In this document: one piece after another, positions 25,313-41,100 of the stretch
How positions within the stretch are numbered: position 1 is the stretch's first letter
How the letters are laid out: each line of letters begins with the position of its first letter
From: Doris montereyensis
Taxonomy: Eukaryota > Mollusca > Gastropoda > Nudibranchia > Dorididae
Length of the DNA: 64,000 nucleotides
Assembly: GCA_037039925.1 (NCBI GenBank)
Contig: JAXRKP010000001.1
Span: 719,001-783,000 of the forward strand
Reading direction: 5' to 3'
The notes under the pieces: generated by a model
What the model was told of the DNA's origin: nothing
What the model saw: only the letters and a program-made list of their open reading frames with translations
Databases searched by the model: none
Translations under genes and position numbers: made by a program

Positions 25313-26010
25313 TTGGCTACCCTTTCCGTATCTATTCCCTTTAACGGAACCGCTTCCGGGTATCGGGTACTGAAGTCTACAGCAGTCAAAATGTAACGAT
25401 GACCTCTTTCAGAAGCTGGTTAGATCGGGCCAATCAAATCAATAGCTATCCTAGAGAAAGACTCATCAATAAGAGGCAAGTTTTCCATCGAAACTTTCCC
25501 TTTCGGCGCGGATGTCTGGCACTGATCACAAGACTGGCAGTAACTAGTGACATTGCTCCACAAGTTAGACAAGTAAAAGTGCATTAGGATCCGTTCAGCC
25601 GACTTCTTAGCGGCAAGATGGCCCGCTAAGATATTCTCGTAGCCCAAACACATTATTTTTGTGTGCAGTTCGGTCGGTACCACTACTTGACTAAATGAAT
25701 CTCCGTGCTCTATCTTAGGAGTTTGGAAATATCGCATAAGCACCCCTTTGTCAAACCCACAGAAACTCTCATTCGCACGACCTGTCCGCCTTATTTCTCC
25801 AGACTTTGTGAGTTTGCAGAGGCAGTTGAGAGATTTATCCTCGGTTTGCATGCGCACGAGATCATGCTTTGTCACCCTGATGTCAATACTTTCCATTGTC
25901 TTTAATTTCTTGACCGGGCGGCATGAGCTTTGCCTTGTCTCCACAGCCAGAGTGAATGTGGGATCTATAACGCTCTGCTTTTCCGAGTCACAAGACATAT
26001 GCACTGTTTC
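25313..26010 (-). pseudogene. LTR-element integrase N-terminal domain and start of catalytic core
   Basis: Open from about 26004 to 25420: 'ETRQSSCRPVKKL' linker, 'LCKLTKSGEI', then the H2C2 zinc domain seen as 'HLAAKKSAERI' and 'CQSCDQC', followed by 'RIAIDLIGPI', where the first catalytic Asp is the D of IDLIGP. After one stop it continues 'SERGHRYILTAVDFSTRYPE', then ends at the LTR. The rest of the DDE core is lost. Confidence 0.85.
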
Positions 26011-26099
26011 GTTGCATCAGGCAGAATTGATTATTCCTGAGCATTTGGCACCAGGAATATTCCCAACTATTACACTATGCAAAGGGTCATCCATGACCA

Positions 26100-26433
26100 C
26101 TGCAGTAACAGTGCCTTTATAGAAGGAACACTCTATAGCAACTTGCACAATAGGGACACGTTCGATTCCTCCATTAGCTAAGTGTGCTATAGTTTTTGGA
26201 GCAGATGGATGAATATGTCCAACTAGATCGCGTCACACCACGACACAAGCACAACCACTGTCTCTAACTCTAAGCACTTCTACCGGTTTTCCATTCATTG
26301 TTCCTGGTGCTACCGGCATCCTGTCTCTCAAAGTGACAGTATGACACGTCGCTGACAAGACTGGCACAGGGCAACTGCAACTTAGAGATGGGGTGGCATT
26401 ACTGCATCCATTTTCAATGGTAACTGCCGCCAC
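26100..26433 (-). pseudogene. LTR-element aspartic protease remnant
   Basis: Contains 'LRVRDSGCACVVV', the D-S-G active-site motif of retrotransposon proteases (family usually D-T/S-G), preceded by 'VTLRDRMPV'. After a stop, sequence continues toward 'VAIECSFYKGTVTA' and 'DPLHSVIVGNIPG', the flap and C-terminal part. It lies between the zinc knuckle and the integrase with no RT in between. Confidence 0.78.
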
Positions 26434-27439
26434 CCGTTGCTGATTTCTATTTTTCGACCAGCATTGCTCTTTGGTGTGTCCTTTCTTTTACAATAGGTGC
26501 ATACCACGATCGTCCTCTCCTGCACGGCTGCTACCTTCATACTGCGCTTCTCACAGTCCTTTGCCCAGTGTCCTTTCTTCCCACACTTATGGCATGCTGT
26601 TTGTTTCGACCGGGTCTCATCTCTCTGCTTACGAGTAATATGAGTGTTGAAAAGTGCTATCGACTTAGGCTCCATGGTAGCCGGTTTTTGTTTATTAAAC
26701 GCGACTTGTTGGCCACGAGCCTCAATACACATCTCCGTTAAGGAGACTAAATTTTCGAAGAAGTCGGTTTTCTTTCTTTCAAAAAAACCTACAGTTGATT
26801 ACTATATGTATTCATCAGCTGCTCTTGCACAATAATATCTGCCGCTTCTTTTACATCCCTTACGTCCTTCTTGGCTAATTCCAGCCATTTTTTCTAGTAT
26901 CCCATTATTCTTATTCTGAATTGGGAGATCTTTTCACTGCTTTTGGGAAGGCTCATCTGAAATTTCCTGCGGAAACCTTCTGACGTAAGGTTATATTGCT
27001 TGAGCAAGGCTTCTTTCACCTTCTCGTATTGACCCGCCTCTTTGTCACTTAGACGGCTATGCTTCCAAGGCCTTTCCTTTTAACAGGGCGCTTAAAATGT
27101 ACTGCCCAATTTTTGCGTTCCCACCCATTTACTTTACAGAAGCAAAATGCTCAAAATGAAAAATAGTCTCGCTCGTCGTCAAGGGGTTGTAACCTGACAC
27201 TGACAATCCATTATTTCGTACCGGGTTTTCTCCAACTGGAGTTTCCAGTCTGAGACGAGATAGCTCCGTTTCTTTTTCTAATAATTCCTTTTTAGCCTGG
27301 CTCTCCTGCAGGAATCTACTTTTTCCTGTTCCAGTTCCATTGCCTCATCAACCCATTTTTTCAAGGCATTACCTACCAGTTTTGAGATAAGCCAAGCTTC
27401 TCAGAACCCAGTGCTAATAATCTTTCGATTTCCATATTG
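26382..27439 (-). pseudogene. LTR-element gag remnant with CCHC zinc knuckle
   Basis: The likely start is near 27439 ('MEIERLLALGSEKLGLSQNW', then a stop). Acidic/basic coiled sequence follows, then degraded capsid-like text, then the zinc knuckle 'CHKCGKKGHWAKDC' at about 26610-26570. The knuckle binds nucleic acid in gag proteins. Stops and shifts pervade the N-terminal half; the knuckle-containing 116-codon segment is open. Confidence 0.78.
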
Positions 27440-27837
27440 GTTTGCCTGATACTACGGACCAAATTAAATGAAACAATATGTCAACACATGCGTAGTCTAT
27501 TCCGTCAGTGCTAAGGAATCGCGAATAACAGTGAACAGTTTACCCAAACGAAGGATTATAAATCAACCTCTCCGCGCGGAGAAACCTGACATTACTGACA
27601 ATAGGTCAGCAGAGTTCACCGTCGACACTCCTCTGCAATTATAGTATTTATACTATAGTATCAAATTACCGCTACCCTGCTATCACAAGGAACCCGACAG
27701 ATGAGGGAAGTCTTTACGGTATACGTCAGGCTCTACTCTGACTACTACTACTACTGAATATATGCCTTGACTGCTTGTTTTTGCAAGTGTGATGAGAACT
27801 TCGCCGATTATTCCTTCAACAATTAATTAATTAATTA

Positions 27838-27856
27838 TCCCACCACTGCCACCAAA
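27838..27856 (-). other. Putative primer binding site next to 5' LTR
   Basis: On the - strand, immediately inside the LTR end, 'TTTTGGTGGCAGTGGTGGGA' occupies the PBS position and begins TGG after the linker, as tRNA-primed elements require. The priming tRNA cannot be named from this. Confidence 0.55.
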
Positions 27857-28374
27857 ATATGTCGAACCGTGGACAGTAAATAGCTCCATGGTTACGCTAA
27901 TTCTCCTGTCCGACATAAGAGTGTTGAAGGATATACGAAGTCTCACACAAGCATGCAACTCACAAGAAATTAAGAGTTACAAGTCCAATTTACGATAGAC
28001 AGGTAATAATTATCAATACGATGATAAATACAATAATTAAAACGACAAAGAATCACTAATGCAAACCAAAGGTAAAACAATTGGATCTGCCATACCTTGA
28101 TACCAAAGCAATGCAATACACAGACCTATCTATATCACCAAAAGAAATTAAAGTAAAACACATATGATATAGTCACTATAAGTATAAATGTTAACATTAA
28201 CATGAACTTGTTCTTGATGTTCGCTGGTCGTTTTTGATCGACACCACACCAGTCTGAAGAACATCAACTACATCATCCAGAAAGTCTTACTCCCATATAT
28301 GATCACTACCATATTTTGTTCGAGTCTTTCCGATGACGTTTCGAAAAAGTTACCCACGCAATATCTACCGCAAC

Positions 28375-32944
<4,570 letters not shown>

Positions 32945-33155
32945 TAGTGCTAAAATCAAGGTAAAAGATCAAAAAGCAGACCTCGGAGAAAGTGAAAAGA
33001 ATATATAAAGGAGGCACTAAAGCAAAGCAATTGATCTTCAGTGAAGGAAACAGAAAATGTCAGGACAAGGTAGCCTGGAAAAAGATCATTTCGGGCATCT
33101 AAACCTATACACCGGAAGGTAGAATGGGAGATGATAAAGAAAGAACATTTTGAAA
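32945..33155 (+). mobile_element. LINE family 2, copy D: 3' terminal fragment
   Basis: About 210 bp in the + orientation matching the last part of copies A and B: 'AAACAGAAAATGTCAGGACA', 'AAAAGATCATTTCGGGCATC', and the tail 'GATAAAGAAAGAA'. It shows where the family's 3' end lies. The 5' truncation is typical of LINE insertion. Confidence 0.9.
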
Positions 33156-33548
33156 GTAGATCTATAATCCATATCACCGCACAATTGCAGACTCGTTGTC
33201 TCCAACACGTTTTCAAAGTCCTTTTTAGTTCCCTGGAACGCACACAGTACATCTGCCTGTTAGGCGCTTCTTACTGACGCTTTGATATGATATGTCTCTG
33301 TCTATAGTTGCGTTATCATTCACATATGAGTCAAATGGGGAAAACAGAGTGAAATACATGTAACTGGAGGAGTTTAATCAGTGTTGTCGGGATGGCTTTA
33401 TACCATAACCAGAGGTGTGGCGTACCCATTATTGTAGGTGGTGTCACGATAAAATACTGTCATAATATCATACTTTCAGACAGATGATATAAATCATAAA
33501 ACACGATGTAGCACAATGTAGTAACACCTCCGCAAACTTTTGAACAGT

Positions 33549-33558
33549 GAGAGAGAGA

Positions 33559-33644
<86 letters not shown>

Positions 33645-33759
33645 GAGGGATAAAGAGAAAAGAGAGAGAGAGGGAGGGAGAGAGGAGAAAGAGAGCCAGG
33701 AGAGAGAAGGGATAGGGAAAACAGAGAGGGAGAGAGAGTAAAGACAGCGAAAGGGAGAT

Positions 33760-33838
<79 letters not shown>

Positions 33839-33928
33839 GGAGAGAGAGGGAGAGAAAGGGGGGGGAGAGAAAGAAAGAAAGAGCGAGAGAGAGAGAAAGG
33901 GGAGATGGAGAAAGAGAGAAACAGAAAT

Positions 33929-33965
<37 letters not shown>

Positions 33966-33988
33966 TACAGAGGGAGAGAGACAGAGAC

Positions 33989-34082
<94 letters not shown>

Positions 34083-34085
34083 GGG
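33549..34085. repeat. Clustered GA, AGAC and TA microsatellites
   Basis: Two long GA tracts (about 33549-33640 and 33769-33830) joined by GA-rich imperfect sequence, an (AGAC)n run near 33944-33965, a (TA)n tract at 33990-34043 and a final GA block. Three overlapping Leu/Ser-rich - strand frames across it are artefacts. Confidence 0.95.
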
Positions 34086-34600
34086 GGGCAGACAGACAAA
34101 TAGGCAGATTGAAAAGGCCTGCAAGGCATAGACACGGCCAGGGATACTGCAAAAAGAAAAAAGGCGTTGAAATCATAAGCATTTTTACGATCTTATCCCT
34201 ATGCAATAACAATAATATCAAACACACACTACACACGCACAAGCTTCACTCCCATGTGTGCCTTAGTACTACATGTATTACACTTATAGACATGACACTG
34301 GCACTTGTGACACAACGCTCCTTTATGAGAGTGAGAGTACTGAAAGTTTGAAGACAACGTTCGTCCGATAAGGAAGAATAAAAGTTGAATCAAAAAGGCG
34401 AATCAAAAACGTACCGGAAGTACATTAATTCTCCCGAAATACAAACGCAAGGATTTTGTTTTGTAATCGTGATTAATGCTAAGCCAGCAGTGTTATGAAT
34501 CTGCCTTATATGGCTCTCTCTGGTATACTCGTTAGTAAGTTGTACTCGTATTGTTTTCATCGTTGTTGATGGTCTAAAAAATCTGGTTATTTTTTATTTA
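34086..34600. other. No supported feature
   Basis: Unique-looking sequence between the microsatellite cluster and an AGATCT-rich stretch. No gene seen. Confidence 0.45.
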
Positions 34601-34690
34601 GATCTAGAATTTAGATCTATTCTAGATCTATATAGATTAGATCTAGATCTAGGTCTAATTGTTGGTATTGGTTGAGATCTACATTTTTAG
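34600..34690. repeat. AGATCT-rich low-complexity island
   Basis: Repeated TAGATCTA-type palindromic words in about 90 bp. Similar composition occurs at 1194-1300 and 11140-11350. Confidence 0.75.
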
Positions 34691-34700
34691 AGATGGGGCG

Positions 34701-34838
34701 TGTGGCGGAAGAAATCTATCTACAATCCCTTACCAACTCTGAACGCCCCCAGCCCCCATCCCACTCGCCCACCACGGTGTGGGGGTAGGGGGTTCGGTTC
34801 AAGGAAAGGGATTGTGGATAGATTTCTTCCGTCTCACC
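34701..34838. mobile_element. MITE-like inverted repeat (31-bp arms)
   Basis: Left arm 'GGCGGAAGAAATCTATCTAC' plus 'AATCCCTT' (34704-34731) and right arm 'AAGGGATTGTGGATAGATTT' plus 'CTTCCGTC' (34806-34833) are reverse complements with about two mismatches; the pairing extends a few bases outward. The loop is C/G-rich. Total about 138 bp. A half-copy lies at 19596-19690, so it is a dispersed family. Superfamily not assigned; no clear target duplication. Confidence 0.8.
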
Positions 34839-35737
34839 AATAAACCTAGATCTAAGACTTAGAAGCCGATGCCGACTACAATTACACATTCGACACACTT
34901 TCTTTTACGCTGCTAAACCACAAAATTAGAATATATACCCATAGATCTTTATTTAGATAGTGAGCTTTAGGAAACGGATAAGGTTAGATCTGGTTACAGT
35001 AGTAGCGATCTAAGAATGTGCTCCCCAGGAGACCGAAAAATTGTGATTTTGTATGCAGACCCTGGTAGTAAGTCTAAGTAAGCAGATAGCAATGTTAATG
35101 CACAAAGAAAGGCTATGACATGACTATTATTCGATTATATATACTTCTAACTCAACCTGCTGATCATGCAATTAACCATTATATCAGTTAATGAGGGCTT
35201 GGTCGGCCTTGCAGGAGGCAAAACTTTGTGTAGCCGAAGGTCATCCAAGTACTCCGATCTGATGTCCTATTTGACCAAGAAATGGTTGGCCAGATAGGAA
35301 TATCTCGCCATATTTATTCAAATGGAAATGAAGGGAAAATAAGGAGGGGTTCAGGGGGTCTCACCCCATGATTATGCGAAAACTCAGTGGGAAAAAAAAG
35401 GGGGTGGCCTCTCCCCCCGATTATGCAAAAATCTACTTAAAAATCAAGTAGGGGGTTTCAGTGGGGACTCCCCCATGAATAAATGTCCTAAGATAGAATA
35501 GATACATTAATACTCAATGAAATACTTATAATAATAACTGATAGTTAACCTTTATCCGGCAGGTCCCATTTATAATTCTCCTGCTGAACACTCTAAGCAC
35601 ACCTACGCTAGTGATGGGTCCGGTACATTTGCTTCACTCCCAGCCTTCCAGTGAGGCAGAGCGTTAGTGGCGGGTCCTGTATTAACTGCAGTGCGCTCAA
35701 GGACGGGTAGAAGAAAGGCCTCCGGATCTTGGGGAGT
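34839..35737. other. No supported feature
   Basis: Contains G-rich direct repeats near 35340-35480 ('GGGGGTCTCACCCC...ATTATGC' and 'GGGGTGGCCTCTCCCC...ATTATGC'), possibly a short tandem duplication. No gene seen. Confidence 0.45.
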
Positions 35738-36050
35738 ATCGCCTAGTCGAGTTTCCTCCCACCTCGGGTTTGGTCTAGTCTAGTTTCCCCCGCCTTGGGT
35801 TTAGTCTAGTAGTTTTTTTTGCCTTCAGATTTAGTCTAGTAGTTTCCCTTTGCCTTAAGTTTAATCTAGTAGTTTTCCTTTGCCTTCAGTTTAGTCAAGT
35901 AGTTTCCATTTGCCTTCAGTTTGATCTAGTAGTTTCCCTTTGCCTCAGCTTGGTCTAGTCGAGTTTCTCTTTGCTTCAAGTAGTTTGGTCTAGATCTAGT
36001 TAAGTTTTTCTTTGCTTCGAGTTTCTTTTTATTTCTTTCGAGTTAGTCGA
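35738..36050. repeat. ~30-bp tandem repeat array
   Basis: About nine diverged units of the form 'TTTAGTCTAGTAGTTTCCCT' plus 'TTGCCTTCAG'. The 3' units are the least regular. Confidence 0.9.
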
Positions 36051-37337
36051 ATATATTAGAGATCATTGGTTTGAATGGTATTATGAATTCGTTATGATGA
36101 ATAACCTCCTGGTATGTAACGCAAAGGAGAAGAGTCAGTAATTGTGGAGTTACCAACTTTACGTTACGTCCCTCTGTAAGGAGAGGTGAGTTAAAACTTT
36201 GTGAGCAAACATGTTGGCTTGTTGATTTTAGATAGATAAATGAGCTATGATTTTGTGGAGGAACACTGAGTTTCCTGATTGTAATGAGATGAGTTATACC
36301 GTGTGGATGAACAGATGGTTTACGGAGACCTGGGTGATAGATGTGTCGTAATCTGTGAGTTGCTGTAGGTGAAGATTATTGACCCGTGTCTGCAGTTAGG
36401 CCCAGTGAGGGATGGTTCATATGTGGTGAACATCTTAGTAAACTTTAAGGGGGCGACAAATTCCCGTCAGGCAATTAACTGATTTGGCTAGGGAACTTTT
36501 TATACGGTTCTCCCCAAACGGTCCTACTGACGTAACCCAGACTCTTTTTTTGTGTGGGTTAACTGTGAAATGGAAATGGATGTTGTACGGCACTTCTGAG
36601 TATTAGAAGGGGCTGTGCAGAGCATGAGATGACTGATAGACCGAGATAGTTGTTTTATAGCACTTCTGACGTATTAGAAGGGGTTGTGTAGGGCATGTGA
36701 TATATGGTTATATCCAGGAGAGAGCGTGATACGACCGCCCAGTAGATAGAGATAAGTCCATGGGAGGCGCCCTCCAGAACGTGTCGTGCTGTAATAACTC
36801 ATATTTTGTCACCATTTAGAGATATAGATATTATTGATTGATTCGCATGCATTGTGAAATGTTGATTTCTAGTTGATGGAAATGTCAGATTAAGTGAAAA
36901 GTACCATATTAAAAGTAGAGTCACACAATCCAAATCTTGCCTGCGTTTGCCTTTCTACTCGTTTATCTCCTGTTTGTGTCCCAGTTCACATAGCAATTGG
37001 GTGGTGTTGTCGAAAAATACTTATCTTTTCTCTATCTGCCTCTCTCTGTCTCTTCTTCTCTTCTATATTCTTAACCCACGCACAACTGAACACTTGGCGT
37101 GTTGTCGAAAACTTATATTCTTCTCTACCTACTTATATTTTCTCCATCTATCTCTCGCCTCTTCTCTATTTTTATTTCTCCATCTCTCTCTCTCTCTTCT
37201 TCTCTTTTTTTAAAAACCATAACTTTAACATATATATATAAATATGTATAAAACAATTGTTACCAATTTTTCATCTCTTTAAAGAAAATATTTTCCTGCT
37301 CTTTTCGGCAGTGAACTATTCAGGTGGTAATTGAGCC
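36051..37337. other. 5' flank of SNM1A
   Basis: Contains a two-fold duplication at 36590-36690 (shared blocks 'GCACTTCTGA', 'GTATTAGAAGGGG' and 'GGGCATG'-type words) and a C/T-rich tract at 37025-37210. The promoter must lie here or upstream, but no TATA box or CpG-rich core is identifiable. Hydrophobic open frames at 36894-37241 come from the C/T tract. Confidence 0.45.
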
Positions 37338-37407
37338 ATGGCCCCAGACTCTGATGAGGAGGATGAGATTTGGAATTATCAAATGAAAGCCACACCATGG
37401 AATAAAG
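37338..37407 (+). CDS. DCLRE1A: DCLRE1A exon 1
   Basis: Encodes '[20 protein letters not shown]' and four more residues. The ATG sits in a good Kozak context (GAGCCATGG), and the exon ends AAAG|GTAGAA in phase 1, matching exon 2. The acidic N-terminus 'DSDEEDEIW' resembles the start of other SNM1A proteins. This exon is too short to be found as an open frame. Confidence 0.75.
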
Positions 37408-38023
37408 GTAGAATAGAGGAGTTAAAATTTTAATTCACCAAATTCAGCCTTTTCTTGTATATCACTACAGCTTTAACAGCTGGCGAAAAATGAATTTATT
37501 TTATAATTACTATATATGAAATTTTATTTGTAATTGTGTTTCCATTTCCTCAGTTTTCTATTGAAATGTACAAGAATAATAAATTGAAGACATACATCTT
37601 TAGATAGATACTTTTAGATTGTTATGTGTCCGTCTTTGTTTTATGTTTGTCTTTGCTTGTAGTTAATTTTTTTAGGGGGGGTGTACACAGGGTTGCCAAG
37701 CGTCCTGTATTTTGCGGGACAGTCCCATATACGCGTCGCCTGTCCCTCAAATCTGACTTTCTCAACTGTTAAACTTTCAGCGAAAACCCCCACTGTACAA
37801 CTAACGTTGTCATAATTATATTATTGTAACAATGCATCGTATCGACATAAGCTGAGATACCTGTACAACACTAGACTCATTATGTATCTGCTGTACTGTT
37901 ATTACTAATTAGAATGTAAACTTTATAATAGGAGCATTGCCTTCTTATAAAAAAGACGGCACCATTATTCACCTGTGTGTCTGTGCGTGAGAGAGACTCT
38001 CTCTGTCTCTCTCTCTGTCTCTG

Positions 38024-38112
<89 letters not shown>

Positions 38113-41100
38113 TAATACAAGAACATCGCGATCAGTGCAGACGCATGTAGCATTCTGTTTGGGATATGCGATCCTCAATAGTATTAATAATATTTTCTGA
38201 AACTAATACTATAGTAATATTTCATGTGGGCCTTCTACTACCATTACGCTGCATGATTATTGATTTTCTTTCAAGGTCGCACGTGATAACCAGTATTATA
38301 AGACTTGAGCGCTATTCACAGTCTTGGTAAAAACTTAAAAGTTTGAGCCAGGAATAAAAGTGAAGTTTCTGTGATTTCAGTAATGAAGGAAGGAAAGTTC
38401 CTTTAAGGACATTGCGGCCCATATCGCCAGGGCTTAAATCACCTTACTCAGGCCTTATATGCTTTATTTACAAATTTGTGCTTTGAATCTAATCTAAATT
38501 AGACTCTAGATTGTTTGTCATTCATATTGATTTTGTGTCCTTGGTATGTCCTAGCTACGTCTAAAACTGAAATCCAGAAAAATATAAATTTATATTTAAA
38601 TTTATACAATAGTTAGTGATAGCTGGGTGTGGGAATGAGAGAATACCTCTTCTGAATTTATCAAATACATCGGTCACTCTCACTGTCCCTCATTTTACCT
38701 CCCAGTGTCCTTTGTTTTGACTTTTCAAACTTTGCAACCCTGGTGTACAGTGATTTATTTATTTATTTTTGAAACTTATTTAGTTTGGTTTGTCATAAAT
38801 TCTTTTTCCTGTTTATCGTGTTTATTAAGCTTTGTCAAATTTAAGATTTTTGGTCTTACATATGTGTGAAATAACTTAATTTTCTTACAGATATCAATTT
38901 GTGGTTTAAAAATTAAGGACATTGACTTTTATGACAATTATTATTAGATCTAGTTAATTTCTGTCTTATTTTGGATTTTATGAAAATTTTTTAAACAGAA
39001 CTTCTGGTTTGTTTGTGGGTTGAGGAGAGGTGGTGGGGGGTCAGGGTCCTTTCTGTGTGTTTTTTTTTATTTGTTGCTGATTTGTTCAGGGTTTATGTCT
39101 TGGTTTTATTTTCAATTTTGGTAATAGGAAGAAGTTTTACATGCGTTGATCTTGTGAAAACACTATATGTGTAGAAATATATTAGCCAGTCAAGAATTGG
39201 CTTTTGTCTTTAGAAATGCTTTAACATTTTTATTGAAATTTATGTAAGAAATATGCCCTTTACCCGCATGTAATATATTATATTGTTTTGCTGTCACCTG
39301 AGTAATAACTCAAAAATAACAAGCTAGAAGAATGAAATCCTCAATCATCTCTCATTTTGCAGGTCCCAGGACAAAAATATTCGAGGAAGATGGTTCCAGG
39401 CAATTTATGACCCAGGACACTACAGTTCAAAATATTATTATCATAGACTCAGAGGACGATGATACTTTCTTTGAGAAAACCAGCAAGAGAGACCAGCAAC
39501 AGACAGAATTTTGGAAGTTTCTCGCGGACAAAGGGCCAGAAAAAAAAACAATGCTAAAAATCTTACTTTGAAAGTAGGAAGAGGTAAAAAGAGGTCATCT
39601 TTAACCTCTGGTAAAAATCAAAAGAAGAATCTACCTCAGAAGAGTTCTAAAAATCCAGATAGGATTTCTAACTCTGCGAAAAAATGTGATGAGCTGTCTA
39701 GTGAGACCTCTAGTTCTCAAAATAGTTTGAAAGACTACTATAGTCCAAGTAAACAAGGAAACTGCAAAAGGAAGATACCGGACTTGGATATCATCTGTTG
39801 CAATGAAGACAACATCTGTGATCAGGCTGGGAAGCATTATAGTCAGACAAAGAAGAGGTTACTGAGTTCTGGAAATGAATGCCAGGACACCTCTACCATA
39901 AACTCAAAAGAAACTGTAGATTACAAATGCCTTTCTCCAAATTCATCTCCTGTCAAGGACATTTCAGGGACAGATGAGCTTGAGAACTATAAGTGTGAAA
40001 TCATGGATAATGTCAATGGCGGCGCAGATTCTCCCCAGTTGTTAATGTTCTTGTTTTAAGGAAGATTCGTCTCCCTCTGATCAGTCAGAAATAGAATCAT
40101 TGAACGAAAAGGCGGGGAAGGGTTGCCTGGTGGATTTTTTATGGATGGGGAAGATGATCTTTTCGAGGAAACTTGTGAAGGCGGAGACGCAAAGTCAAAT
40201 GCAGATGACATCCCTGGGCATGCGTCTTCATCGTGTCCTGAAAACCACATGTCTAGGTTACCTAGTTCAAAATTGCAAATTGGTGCTGAGATAGAAGACT
40301 TGTTGTCATTGCCCAAGACTGTACATTCCAGATCTTCAGATTGCACCAAAACTGCTAAAGTGGATGCTGATGTTTTACAAGAACCCAAAACATTGTCACC
40401 TCTGAAAGCTCAGAAACAGACATCTCTATATTCCTTTTTAAGGCCAGAGCATTGACTTCCATTGGAAAACCTTTCTCAGCTGCATCATCGGCCATTGATA
40501 CAATTAAAGTTGTTTATGGTCAGGTCGCGTCTCGTCCCGGTCTAAGATCATATTCATCCACTCCAGTTTCATCTTCCTACCAAAATAAACATCCTTTGGT
40601 TAAAGTCAAACCAGCAACTGCCGTCTCACAGACTGCCTCACAAGCAGAGGGGAGTGGAAAAGGATACAATAGAAACAACCGACAATGTCCGTTTTATAAG
40701 AAGATTCCAGGTAAAACTTTTTTGTAGAACTTAAATAAAACATACTCTCTCTACACTACTGTTTTGTACACATTGTCATGTACTCTGAGTGTTGTTCATG
40801 GCAAACAGTAGCTTTTGGTGGGTGCCACTGCAAGGTACTACGCTTCATTCCTTTCACTATATTTCACATCTCTTTCGTCTTGATGTTGTCTCTTAGTTCA
40901 CCCCAAGATCACTTCATACAGTGGATTGGGTGAATTGCAAAGAATTTAAGACAAGCAAACATTGATAGCAACAATGTAGGTGTAGGTGAAAGTTAATCAA
41001 TACAAATCATATGAAAAACTGTTGATTATAATTGAAAAAGAAGGAATCTATTTGTATAGAACCTTTCCAGAGATGTCAGTCAACCTAAAGAAAAAATTGA

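Larger units (their letters stand above)
25255..28210 (-). mobile_element. Ty3/gypsy-group LTR retrotransposon, internally deleted
   Basis: On the - strand: a 5' LTR ending near 27857, a primer-binding-like site, gag with a zinc knuckle, an aspartic protease, then directly an H2C2 zinc-binding domain and the start of the integrase core, then the last ~58 bp of a 3' LTR. The two LTR ends share 'GAGAATTAGC' and 'TAACCATG' and both finish in CGACA. RT and RNase H are absent. Protease followed at once by integrase fits elements with the Gmr1-like order (integrase before RT), so the deletion may have removed only the rest of integrase, RT, RNase H and most of the 3' LTR. The outer edge of the 5' LTR is not resolved, so 28210 is approximate. 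Confidence 0.82.

Noticed and set aside
26004..26100. Interpreting missing RT between protease and integrase as a simple deletion
   Set aside because: The linker and H2C2 domain follow the protease without a break; the Gmr1-like order explains it with fewer events.
33460..34242. 260-codon Leu/Ser-rich open frame on the - strand
   Set aside because: Microsatellite artefact; three overlapping frames are equally open.
36894..37241. Hydrophobic open frames upstream of SNM1A
   Set aside because: C/T-rich tract gives Ser/Leu/Phe runs; overlapping frames are equally open and there is no domain.
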